The position numbers and the translations under genes are program-made. Below are positions 17,220-24,940 of a DNA stretch of 64,000 nt, piece after piece. The notes under the pieces were generated by a model that saw only the letters and a program-made list of their open reading frames with translations, was not told where the DNA came from and made no database searches. Source of the stretch: Neolewinella lacunae (GTDB lineage: Bacteria; Bacteroidota; Bacteroidia; Chitinophagales; Saprospiraceae); the NCBI RefSeq assembly GCF_014349155.1, contig NZ_JACSIT010000152.1, positions 1 through 64,000 of the forward strand, given 5' to 3'. Each line of letters begins with the position of its first letter. The stretch's first letter is position 1.

Positions 17220-17543
17220 GCCGCCAAGGTACAAAAATCCTGCGCTTGGGTGCTGCGGTCTCGTGGGCCGCTCAATGGCTTTTGCCGGGCGGTGTGTGAT
17301 GCGGGCGCGGTCGCAGGTGCTCAGAAAAGATGAGGAGCAAGGGAAGACCGCCAGGACTGTCCCTCACCCTTTTAGATTGATCCTGCGCCCGCCCCGCCTG
17401 CGAAGCGTTTAACCCTATTCCGCCCGATTCGTTACTATTCTTTTAAACCCTGGCCTCCTGCACAAGTTTTTCACCACCAACGGCGTAATATGCGGTGCTT
17501 TAAGGCTTAGCCGCCTTCGCTTCTTCACCGTGGCCCCCCTTAC
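17220..17543. other. Divergent intergenic region between the RDD gene and the histidine kinase
   Basis: 324 bases. It holds the near-consensus -7 element of the RDD gene at its left edge, one variant copy of the 18-base repeat (17303-17320), and no exact TANNTTTG for the kinase on the plus strand. I see no gene or RNA. Confidence 0.5.
17303..17320 (-). repeat. 18-base repeat, one mismatch
   Basis: GCACCTGCGACCGCGCCC on the minus strand, differing at one position inside the NotI-like palindrome. CTTGCTCCTCATCTTTTC lies 21 bases upstream of the core on the same strand, matching the extended repeat. Confidence 0.8.
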
Positions 17544-18971
17544 ATGAGTCAAAAAAACATTTACCTGATCGTTGGCCTCATCGTCATTTCGCTGCTCGGC
17601 GTACTGCTCTTGCAACTCGATATGATCCGTAAAGGGATGGACGTCAACGCCCAGCGCTACGACGAAGCCGTGCAAGACGTCCTGCGCTTCGTCGCCGAAG
17701 AACTCGAAGACAAAGAAGCCCTGGAAATCAGCTACCTCACCAACTCTGGTTACAACAACTCCGACGGAACCTCCGCCATCCGCCCCGGCGAACTCACCCG
17801 CCAGCTAAAGCGCTCCTCGCCCCTGCTCAACGGCAACATCCAGTTCAACGAGTCCTATTCCTACCGCCTCAAACTCCAGACCCAGTACGCCGCCACCGAC
17901 CTGGCCGACCGCATCGACCGGAATTTTCTGGATCGCAAACTCCAGTCCGCCTTCAAAAATGCCAAGCTAGCCGGCAGCCTCGAATACGGCGTCTACGACA
18001 GCCGCAACCACGAGTTCATCATCCGCAACGGCCGCCTGCTCTCCGCCATGGGCGCCGATACAACCCGCCATCAGGATCTCCTGCGCAGCAAATACCGTGT
18101 CTCCCTCTACGATGGCGACAACGAAGTCCCCGGCTACCTGCTCGCCTTCAGCCCCGAAAAGGAAAGCGTCATCTTCAGCTCCATCTGGGGCAACCTCGCC
18201 GCCAGCGTCCTGTTCGTCGGGCTCATCCTCGGCTGCTTCGTCTATACCATCTACGTGATCCTCCAGCAAAAGAAACTTTCGGAGATGAAGACCGACTTCA
18301 TCAACAACATGACCCACGAGTTTAAGACGCCCATCGCCACCATCTCCCTGGCCACCGACAGCATCATCAGCCCCAAAATTTCCTCCGATCCCGAAAAGGT
18401 CAAACGCTTCGCCAACATCATCAAACAGGAAAACAAGCGAATGAACAACCAGGTGGAAAAGGTCCTCCAAATGGCCAAACTCGATAAGTCCAAACTCAAC
18501 CTCAACCTGACGGCCGTAGACCTCCACCAAACCATCGAAGAAGCCGTCGAATACATCTGCCTCCAGGTCGAACCCCGCGGCGGCACGGTAGAAACCGAAC
18601 TGCTCGCCGACCCCGCCATCGTCGAAGGCGACCTTACCCACCTCTCCAGCCTGATCAATAACCTCCTCGATAACGCCAACAAATATTCGCCCGACGCCCC
18701 AAAAATCCTGGTCTCCACACGCAATGTTCCCCGCGGTGTAGAGGTTACTGTAAAGGACCACGGACTGGGAATGACCCGCGAGGCGCGAAAAAACATTTTT
18801 GATCGTTTCTATCGGGTGCATACCGGAGATCGACACGATGTTAAAGGCTTCGGCCTCGGCCTGTCCTACGTCAAAACCATCACCGAAATTCACAACGGAT
18901 CCATAACCGTCAAAAGCGAATTGGGCAAAGGGAGCAGCTTTATCGTAACTTTTCCCTACCGCCAGGAATAA
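17544..18971 (+). CDS. Sensor histidine kinase, RprX-like
   Basis: Membrane sensor kinase of 475 residues. Transmembrane helices at about 5-25 and 215-240 flank a ~190-residue periplasmic domain. The H-box is MTHEFKTPIATI with phospho-acceptor His258, the N-box is INNLLDNANKYS, and glycine-rich boxes DHGLGM and GFGLGLSYVK complete the ATPase domain. Together with the OmpR-type regulator 30 bases downstream it resembles the Bacteroidota RprX/RprY pair. The signal sensed is unknown. The location directly before a PBP4-type peptidoglycan enzyme suggests, weakly, an envelope role. Confidence 0.85.
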   Translation: MSQKNIYLIVGLIVISLLGVLLLQLDMIRKGMDVNAQRYDEAVQDVLRFVAEELEDKEALEISYLTNSGYNNSDGTSAIRPGELTRQLKRSSPLLNGNIQFNESYSYRLKLQTQYAATDLADRIDRNFLDRKLQSAFKNAKLAGSLEYGVYDSRNHEFIIRNGRLLSAMGADTTRHQDLLRSKYRVSLYDGDNEVPGYLLAFSPEKESVIFSSIWGNLAASVLFVGLILGCFVYTIYVILQQKKLSEMKTDFINNMTHEFKTPIATISLATDSIISPKISSDPEKVKRFANIIKQENKRMNNQVEKVLQMAKLDKSKLNLNLTAVDLHQTIEEAVEYICLQVEPRGGTVETELLADPAIVEGDLTHLSSLINNLLDNANKYSPDAPKILVSTRNVPRGVEVTVKDHGLGMTREARKNIFDRFYRVHTGDRHDVKGFGLGLSYVKTITEIHNGSITVKSELGKGSSFIVTFPYRQE

Positions 18972-19001
18972 TTATTTGTTACAAAGAAAACCGACCAGAC
19001 C

Positions 19002-19745
19002 ATGAGTGAAGCTACCCAATCCGTCGCGCCCAAAGTATTATTGGTGGAAGACGACCAAAACTTCGGCGATGTGCTGCGCTCCTTCCTAGAAGTACACGAC
19101 TACGACGTCACGCTGGCCACCGATGGCCTGGCCGGCTTCGAAGCTTACCGCAAAGGCAAGTGGGACCTCTGCATCTTCGACGTCATGATGCCCCGCCTGA
19201 GCGGCTTTGAACTGGCCAAAAAGGTCCGCGAAAACGATACCCAAACGCCCATCGTTTTCCTCACCGCCAAGGCCATGAAAGACGATGTCCTCAACGGCTT
19301 CGAAATCGGTGCCGATGACTACATCACCAAGCCCTTCAACAGCGAAGAGCTCCTGGCCCGCATGAACGTCATCCTCCGCCGCACCCAGGCTCCGGCCGAT
19401 CCCAAAGACGAACAAGCCGAGTTCTCCTTCGGCGAGTTTCACTTTAACTACCCCTTGCGCATCCTTACCCACACCGCCGGCAAGGGCGAAAAGGCCAAAG
19501 AAAAGTTGAGCCCCAAAGAAGCCCAGCTCCTGCGCCTCTTCGCCCTCAACAAGAACAATGTCCTGAGCCGCAGCGAAGCCCTCACCAAAATCTGGGGAGA
19601 GGATAACTACTTCACTGCCAGGTCAATGGACGTATTCATCACCAAACTCCGCAAGTACCTCAAGCCCGATGAAGACATCGAAATCGTCAACATCCACGGC
19701 AACGGATTCCAGCTTTTGGTCCGCAACGAGCAGGCCGAAGCCTGA
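19002..19745 (+). CDS. OmpR-family response regulator, RprY-like
   Basis: DNA-binding response regulator of 247 residues. The receiver domain has the acidic cluster VEDD (16-18), phospho-acceptor Asp60 in CIFDVMMP, and the conserved Lys110 in ADDYITKPF. The C-terminal winged helix (from about residue 140) includes LSPKEAQLLRLFALNKNNVLSR and TARSMDVFITKLRKYLK…IVNIHGNGFQLL, very close to the RprY type. It is cotranscribed with the kinase (30-base gap). The stop codon lies inside a terminator hairpin. Confidence 0.88.
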   Translation: MSEATQSVAPKVLLVEDDQNFGDVLRSFLEVHDYDVTLATDGLAGFEAYRKGKWDLCIFDVMMPRLSGFELAKKVRENDTQTPIVFLTAKAMKDDVLNGFEIGADDYITKPFNSEELLARMNVILRRTQAPADPKDEQAEFSFGEFHFNYPLRILTHTAGKGEKAKEKLSPKEAQLLRLFALNKNNVLSRSEALTKIWGEDNYFTARSMDVFITKLRKYLKPDEDIEIVNIHGNGFQLLVRNEQAEA

Positions 19746-19762
19746 GCCCAGGCGTTTTTTTT
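19740..19762 (+). terminator. Terminator overlapping the response-regulator stop
   Basis: GCCTG-AGCC-CAGGC hairpin followed by G and eight T residues. The TGA at 19743-19745 lies inside the structure. The stem is short (5 bp) but fully paired. Confidence 0.7.
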
Positions 19763-19795
19763 GGGCCAGGTTTTACCTGAAGCCCGAAAATTCTT

Positions 19796-19803
19796 TACAT
19801 TTG
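19796..19803 (+). promoter_or_regulatory. Promoter -7 element TACATTTG in the dacB leader
   Basis: Exact TANNTTTG, about 170 bases upstream of the dacB start. The expected transcript start near 19810 leaves a long leader that contains the UUCG hairpin at 19871-19896. Confidence 0.65.
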
Positions 19804-19870
19804 GGTCACCTTAATGATTTTGCGCCCCCGCGGCGCACATCGCTTTAGTTTTTGGGATTATGATTTATGG

Positions 19871-19905
19871 GCCGTCCCGCTTTCGAGCGGGATGGCTTCT
19901 TTGTT
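19871..19905 (+). other. Stable UUCG hairpin followed by a T-rich stretch: attenuator or small-RNA terminator candidate
   Basis: GCCGTCCCGCT / AGCGGGATGGC form an 11-base-pair stem (one G-T) closed by a TTCG tetraloop. TTCTTTGTT follows. With the TACATTTG promoter at 19796 this could end a transcript of about 90-100 bases or attenuate dacB. Confidence 0.55.
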
Positions 19906-19974
19906 CCTACCGGGCCCATTCCCACCCCACGCTTTTTTTCCGTCTCCTCCTGAACGACCGATTTACTTCCCAAA

Positions 19975-21345
19975 ATGACCCGATTCATTCCCTTTCTCAA
20001 GGCCGTATTTTGCCTTGTCTTGCTGCTGCTTATGGCGCTGCCGCAGGTGCAAGGGCAGGTGGACGGCAGTGCCCGCACCACCCGCCAGCTCGAGCTACTC
20101 GTAGCGGAGAACGAAGTCTTCGCCCAGGCCCACACCGGCTTTGTCTTGTACGACCTCGCTACCCAGGCCCCCGTCTACACCCACCAGCCCGACCACCGCT
20201 TCGTCCCCGCCAGCAACGTAAAACTCCTGACTTTTTTCGTGGCCCAACGCCTCCTCGGCAACCGCACCCCCGGCCTCTTTTACCAGGATTTCCCCGACCG
20301 TACCGAAGTCTGGGGAACGGGCTACCCCCTTGCCCTCCACCCCGATTTCGCAGCGTACGACGAACTCCGCCCCTGGCTGCTGCAAAGGACCAAGCCCCTC
20401 GTGCTCAATTTTCCCACTGACGCCGGTGCCGTCCCCCGCTACGGCGCGGGCTGGAGTTGGGACGATTTCAACGACGCCTACGTCTTCGAACGCTCTGCCT
20501 TCCCCCTCTACGGCAATAAGCTCTACCTCGATCTTTCCCCTGTCGACGCCGAAGGCCGGCAAATCCTCCTCGGCTCCCCGCCTTCCATTGCCGCCAGCCT
20601 CCAGCAGAGCACCCAACGCGAGCCCCTCATCACCCGCTCCGAATTTGGTAACGACTTCACCGTCGGGGCTAATTTTTTCCATCCTTCCACCTTCCCCATC
20701 GAGCGGCCCCTTCACCTCACGCCCTACCTGATCGCCAACGAACTGGCCAGCGCCTACCCCCAGGTACGCGTCAGCTCCGGCCAGTTGCCTTACCCCCCGC
20801 CCCCGCAACTCAGTACCCTGGAGGTTTCGCTCCCTGATACCATTTACCGCCGCCTGCTTCAGGAGAGCGACAATTTTCTGGCCGAGCAACTCCTCCTGCA
20901 GGCCGCTTCCCAACGTTATTTCCTCCCCGACGCCGAGCTCATCCTCGCCTACGCCCGCGATACCCTCCTGCCCAGCATCGGCATCAAAGACATCCGCTGG
21001 GCGGATGGCAGCGGACTGAGCCGCTACAGCTTGCTTTCTCCCCGCCACTTCGCCCAGGTACTAATGGCACTGGACCGGGAGGTGGGCCGGGAACGTCTCC
21101 TCAGCCTCCTCTCCGCCGGCGGAGTGAGCGGTACCCTCAAGAACCGCTTCGATGGCCGCTCAGAAACTTACGTCTGGGCCAAAACCGGCACCCTCCGCGG
21201 CGTCAGCGCCGTCAGCGGACTACTTAAAACCAAACGCGGACGCTGGCTGGCCTTCAGCTTTTTACACAACAATTTTGTGGGCACTTCCCGACCCTACTTC
21301 ATCCAAATGGAGCGTACCCTCGAATGGTGCTACGATAACCTTTAA
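19975..21345 (+). CDS. dacB: D-Ala-D-Ala carboxypeptidase/endopeptidase, PBP4 (DacB) type
   Basis: Exported peptidoglycan hydrolase of 456 residues that trims or cuts cross-links in the cell wall. Signal peptide at 8-28 (…LLLLLMALPQVQGQ). The three active-site motifs of class C penicillin-binding proteins are present: SxxK in PASNVKLLT (Ser80, Lys83), SxN in QESDNFLAEQLL (about residue 300) and KTG in AKTGTLRGVSAVSG (about 402). It has its own predicted promoter with a structured leader, just downstream of the RprXY-like operon, and ends in a pyrimidine array shared with the convergent mnmG. Confidence 0.9.
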   Translation: MTRFIPFLKAVFCLVLLLLMALPQVQGQVDGSARTTRQLELLVAENEVFAQAHTGFVLYDLATQAPVYTHQPDHRFVPASNVKLLTFFVAQRLLGNRTPGLFYQDFPDRTEVWGTGYPLALHPDFAAYDELRPWLLQRTKPLVLNFPTDAGAVPRYGAGWSWDDFNDAYVFERSAFPLYGNKLYLDLSPVDAEGRQILLGSPPSIAASLQQSTQREPLITRSEFGNDFTVGANFFHPSTFPIERPLHLTPYLIANELASAYPQVRVSSGQLPYPPPPQLSTLEVSLPDTIYRRLLQESDNFLAEQLLLQAASQRYFLPDAELILAYARDTLLPSIGIKDIRWADGSGLSRYSLLSPRHFAQVLMALDREVGRERLLSLLSAGGVSGTLKNRFDGRSETYVWAKTGTLRGVSAVSGLLKTKRGRWLAFSFLHNNFVGTSRPYFIQMERTLEWCYDNL

Positions 21346-21365
21346 GCCACTGACTGCGCCAGTGC

Positions 21366-21482
21366 CCCTTCCCCCTTTAATCCCTTCCCCCTTTCTCCTT
21401 TGATCCTTTCCCCCCTTAATCCCTTCCCCCTTTCTCCTTTGATCCTTTCCCCCCTTAATCCCTTCCCCCTTTAATCCTTTAC
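21366..21482 (+). repeat. Pyrimidine-rich simple-sequence array between convergent dacB and mnmG
   Basis: CCCTTTAATCCCTTCC-type units alternate with a variant containing TTTCTCCTTTGATCC. A ~39-base block is present twice in nearly identical form. The array runs into the mnmG stop codon (21479-21481). The opposite strand is G-rich with many GGG and GGGGG runs. Confidence 0.85.
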
Positions 21483-23344
21483 CTACCCAGGTGAATGAGC
21501 AACACGCTAACGTCGGCCGGACTGACCCCACTGATCCGGCTGGCCTGGCCAATGGTAGCGGGCTTAAGGTCATTGAGTTTTTGCCGGGCCTCTTTGCTCA
21601 GGTTGGAAAGCGTTTCGTAGTCGAACGCAGCGCTGAGTTTGATGCCTTCCAGGCGGTTCATTTTGTGGACGGTCTCGCGCTCCCGGTCAATGTAGCCTTC
21701 GTACTTCATGGTCACCTCCGCCAGGTTTAGGATCTCGGCATCGTAGGGCGCCAGGAAGTTGGCCAGGGCGGGCAGTTCCCGGGCCAAGCCGGCAAGGCTC
21801 ATCTCCGGCCGGGTAAGTACGGAAGACAGCTTCACGCCTTGCTTCAGGGGAGCCGTTCCACTGGCCGCTAAAAAGCCATTCAGTTGGTCGGGGGAAACGC
21901 TGTGGTTGCGGAGTTCTTCCTGAATGGCCGCCACGCCCCGCCGCTTTTCGTCTACCCGGGCCATTCGGGCGTCCATATTTGCCACGCCCAAGGCCGCAGC
22001 CAGCGGCGTGAGCCGGAGGTCGGCATCGTCCTGCCGCAGCAAGATGCGGTATTCCGCCCGGCTGGTAAACATGCGGTAAGGTTCTTTGGTGCCCTTGTTG
22101 ATGAGATCATCGATGAGCACCCCGATGTAGGCCTCACTGCGCTTCAGCACCACGGGCTCCCGCTCCTGTACTGCCAGGGCGGCGTTTATCCCCGCCATCA
22201 TGCCCTGGCAGCCCGCTTCTTCGTACCCCGTTGTGCCGTTGATCTGCCCGGCGAAGTATAGGCGGGGCACCCGGCGGGTTTCCAGGGTGGCATTCAACTG
22301 GGTAGGCGGAAAGAAGTCATACTCAATGGCGTAGCCGGGGCGGAACATTTTAGCGTTCTCAAATCCCTCAATCTTGCGCAGGGCCTTGTACTGTACGTCT
22401 TCCGGCAGGCTGGAGCTGAAGCCATTGACGTAAATCTCGCAGGTGTTGCGTCCCTCCGGTTCCACGAAGAGCTGGTGGCGGTCGCGGCCGGCAAAGCGGT
22501 CGATCTTATCTTCGATACTGGGGCAGTAGCGAGGGCCCAAGCCCCGGATGCGGCCATTGAACATGGGGCTCCGGTCAAAACCTTCCCGCAGGGTAGCGTG
22601 GACGGCCTCGCTGGTGTAGGTCATGTAGCAAGGCAGTTGATCGCGCAACTCCGGCGTATCGGTGTAACTGAAGCGGCCGGGGTTCTCGTCGCCCGGCTGG
22701 ATTTCCATGCGGCTGTAGTCCAGGGTACGCCCGTCAAGGCGGGCGGGAGTGCCCGTTTTCATCCGCCCACTTTCAAAGCCCAGTTCCACGAGCTGTTCGG
22801 TAATGCCGCTGGCGGCGCGCTCCCCGGCCCGGCCGCCACCAAATTGCTTTTCGCCGATGTGGATGATGCCGTTGAGGAAGGTTCCGTTGGTCAGTACCAC
22901 CGATCTGCCGGGGATTTCCAGGCCGAGACCCGTACGGACCCCCGCTGCCCGGCCGTCTTTAAGCACCAGCCCCGTCACCATCTCCTGCCAGAAATCTACG
23001 TTGGGGTGGGCCTCCAGCTTTTCTCGCCAGTTCAGGGCAAATGCCATGCGGTCACTCTGGGCCCGCGGGCTCCACATTGCCGGACCCTTACTCATATTCA
23101 GGAGGCGAAACTGCACCATCGTCTCATCCGTGACGATACCCGAATAACCTCCCATGGCATCAATCTCCCGCACAATTTGTCCCTTGCCTACTCCCCCCAT
23201 TGCCGGGTTGCAACTCATCTGGGCGATGGTCTGCATATTCATCGTAGCCAGCAGCACCTTAGCCCCCAGATTGGCGGCGGCAATAGCGGCCTCACAACCG
23301 GCGTGGCCAGCACCGACAACGATGACATCGTAGGTTGGAAACAT
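21479..23344 (-). CDS. mnmG: tRNA uridine-5-carboxymethylaminomethyl modification enzyme MnmG (GidA)
   Basis: FAD- and NADH-dependent enzyme that, with MnmE, modifies U34 in the wobble position of several tRNAs; 621 residues, the usual length. The N-terminal FAD-binding motif VVGAGHAGCEAA is at about residues 9-20. Family signatures include the CNPAMGGVGKG block, GTPARLDGRTLDYS and GYEEAGCQGMMAGINAAL. The C-terminal helical MnmE-binding part ends in ATIGQASRISGVSPADVSVLLIHLGR. The start ATG at 23344 leads straight into the FAD fold. It follows recA at ~160 bases, separated by a terminator. Confidence 0.96.
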   Translation of the reverse strand: MFPTYDVIVVGAGHAGCEAAIAAANLGAKVLLATMNMQTIAQMSCNPAMGGVGKGQIVREIDAMGGYSGIVTDETMVQFRLLNMSKGPAMWSPRAQSDRMAFALNWREKLEAHPNVDFWQEMVTGLVLKDGRAAGVRTGLGLEIPGRSVVLTNGTFLNGIIHIGEKQFGGGRAGERAASGITEQLVELGFESGRMKTGTPARLDGRTLDYSRMEIQPGDENPGRFSYTDTPELRDQLPCYMTYTSEAVHATLREGFDRSPMFNGRIRGLGPRYCPSIEDKIDRFAGRDRHQLFVEPEGRNTCEIYVNGFSSSLPEDVQYKALRKIEGFENAKMFRPGYAIEYDFFPPTQLNATLETRRVPRLYFAGQINGTTGYEEAGCQGMMAGINAALAVQEREPVVLKRSEAYIGVLIDDLINKGTKEPYRMFTSRAEYRILLRQDDADLRLTPLAAALGVANMDARMARVDEKRRGVAAIQEELRNHSVSPDQLNGFLAASGTAPLKQGVKLSSVLTRPEMSLAGLARELPALANFLAPYDAEILNLAEVTMKYEGYIDRERETVHKMNRLEGIKLSAAFDYETLSNLSKEARQKLNDLKPATIGQASRISGVSPADVSVLLIHLGR

Positions 23345-23421
23345 AAAGTATTGATCTGTATGGAGTTGACTAACGCGCTAATGCGCCGCAAAGTTACGGG
23401 ATTGCCCCCAGACCCACCCCC

Positions 23422-23461
23422 AAAAAAATGCCCGTCTTCCCCACAGCGGAGAAAGACGGGC
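23422..23461 (-). terminator. Rho-independent terminator of recA
   Basis: Read on the minus strand: GCCCGTCTT … AAGACGGGC (9-base-pair stem) followed by A and seven T residues, about 40 bases after the recA stop. Confidence 0.85.
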
Positions 23462-23502
23462 AGTACGCGCTGGGATTATTGCGCAGGACGAAATGGACGG
23501 AC

Positions 23503-24591
23503 CTAAAAGTCTTCCGCTTCCACTTCCACATCGGCGTGTTTGCCTTTGCCATTGCGGGCAGCGCGGGGCGTACCCTCTTCGTCCAGGCCCATCAGGCGGG
23601 CTTTAATCTTGGCCTCGATCTCGTCGGCCACCTCGGGGTTATCCATCATGAACTGCTTAGCAGCCTCGCGGCCCTGGGCAATTTTGGCGTCGTTGTAGGC
23701 GTACCAGGCCCCTGACTTTTGCAGGATGTCTTCGTCTACGCCAATGTCAACAATCTCACCCGTCTTAGAAATGCCCTCGCCGTACATGATGTCGAACTCC
23801 GCCGTCCGGAAAGGAGGGGCCAGTTTGTTCTTGGCCACTTTTACTTTGACGTGGTTGCCCACCACGTTGCCTTCTTTGTCTTTGATGGCCGCGCCGGAAC
23901 GCCGGATGTCAATCCGCATGGAGGCGTAGAACTTGAGGGCATTACCCCCTGTGGTCGTCTCCGGATTGCCGAACATGACGCCGATCTTCTCCCGTAACTG
24001 GTTGATGAAGATGCAGCAACAACCCGTCTTGCCAATGGTGCCCGTCAACTTCCGCATCGCCTGCGACATCAGGCGCGCCTGCAGGCCCATCTTACTGTCG
24101 CCCATCTCGCCTTCGATTTCCGCCCGGGGAACGAGGGCAGCAACGGAGTCAACCACCAAAATATCTACTGCACCCGAACGGATGAGGTTTTCGGCAATCT
24201 CCAGAGCCTGCTCGCCATTGTCGGGCTGGGAAATGAGCAGGTTGTCAGTATCCACCCCCAGGTTCTGGGCGTAAAAACGGTCGAAAGCATGCTCCGCATC
24301 CACGATGGCAGCAATGCCCCCCCGCTTCTGGCATTCGGCAATGGCGTGAATGGCCAGGGTCGTTTTACCCGAAGACTCCGGGCCGTAAATCTCAATGATC
24401 CGCCCCTTAGGGAAACCACCGATGCCCACCGCCACATCCAGGCCCAAAGAGCCCGTGGGGATGGCTTCCACGTTCGCCGCCTGGCTCTCGCCCAAACGCA
24501 TGATCGTACCTTTTCCATAGGCCTTGTCCAGACGGTCGATCGTCATCTGGAGCGCCTTAAGCTTTGCGGCGGTATCTTTATTCTCTGCCAT
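23503..24591 (-). CDS. recA: Recombinase RecA
   Basis: ATP-dependent DNA strand-exchange protein and LexA co-protease, 362 residues. Walker A GPESSGKT is at 70-77. Other RecA hallmarks are the [15 protein letters not shown] segment, [20 protein letters not shown] and the loop-2 region after [25 protein letters not shown]. The acidic, low-complexity C-terminus (…DVEVEAEDF) is typical. The start at 24591 ([10 protein letters not shown]) is chosen because a good promoter (TTG-N20-TATATTTG) lies ~45 bases upstream; the 32 extra codons of the longer frame overlap it. Confidence 0.97.
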   Translation of the reverse strand: MAENKDTAAKLKALQMTIDRLDKAYGKGTIMRLGESQAANVEAIPTGSLGLDVAVGIGGFPKGRIIEIYGPESSGKTTLAIHAIAECQKRGGIAAIVDAEHAFDRFYAQNLGVDTDNLLISQPDNGEQALEIAENLIRSGAVDILVVDSVAALVPRAEIEGEMGDSKMGLQARLMSQAMRKLTGTIGKTGCCCIFINQLREKIGVMFGNPETTTGGNALKFYASMRIDIRRSGAAIKDKEGNVVGNHVKVKVAKNKLAPPFRTAEFDIMYGEGISKTGEIVDIGVDEDILQKSGAWYAYNDAKIAQGREAAKQFMMDNPEVADEIEAKIKARLMGLDEEGTPRAARNGKGKHADVEVEAEDF

Positions 24592-24632
24592 GGTTACTGC
24601 TGTTAAAGGATTGCTTTTGTTTTGTGATAGTG

Positions 24633-24663
24633 CAAATATAAACACTAATTCATTCTCCCGCAA
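24633..24663 (-). promoter_or_regulatory. recA promoter: TTG (24661-24663), 20-base spacer, TATATTTG (24633-24640)
   Basis: The clearest full promoter in the window: -33 TTG and -7 TANNTTTG with a 20-base gap in AT-rich DNA. No LexA-like palindrome is evident. Confidence 0.8.
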
Positions 24664-24827
24664 CAAGTTATTGATAATATTCCTCAATAATTTTCACATT
24701 ATGACTATAAGTGCATTTTTTACACTTTTTTGCGTATAAAAAATGTTTGAAAATTGAATTTTGCTCTCCTGCGGGCGGGAGAACAAGCGCGCTTTGGTGC
24801 CAATCCTTGCTTTTTGTCCTTTGCCGC

Positions 24828-24845
24828 GCACCTGCGGCCGCGCCC
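24828..24845 (+). repeat. 18-base dispersed repeat, exact copy
   Basis: Intergenic between the T9SS type-B gene and recA. CTTGCTTTTTGTCC starts exactly 22 bases before the core, so this is a full-length extended copy. Confidence 0.95.
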
Positions 24846-24877
24846 TACCCGTCGGAGGCACCGCGGGTCTGCACAAC

Positions 24878-24914
24878 AAAAAAGCCACGAACCCGGGCTG
24901 GATTCGTGGCTTTT
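24878..24914. terminator. Bidirectional-type terminator after the T9SS type-B gene
   Basis: GCCACGAA / TTCGTGGC stem (8 bp) flanked by an A6 run on the left and T4 on the right. On the minus strand the left flank becomes a T run, which fits termination of the 24941-29803 gene. Confidence 0.75.
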
Positions 24915-24940
24915 GGAGCCCGGGTGGGCCTTTTCCTGCG

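Larger units (their letters stand above)
24592..24940. other. Intergenic region upstream of recA
   Basis: 349 bases. It contains the recA promoter, an unusually AT-rich stretch (about 24600-24760), one exact 18-base repeat (24828-24845) and the terminator of the large type-B T9SS gene. No gene is seen. Confidence 0.6.
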
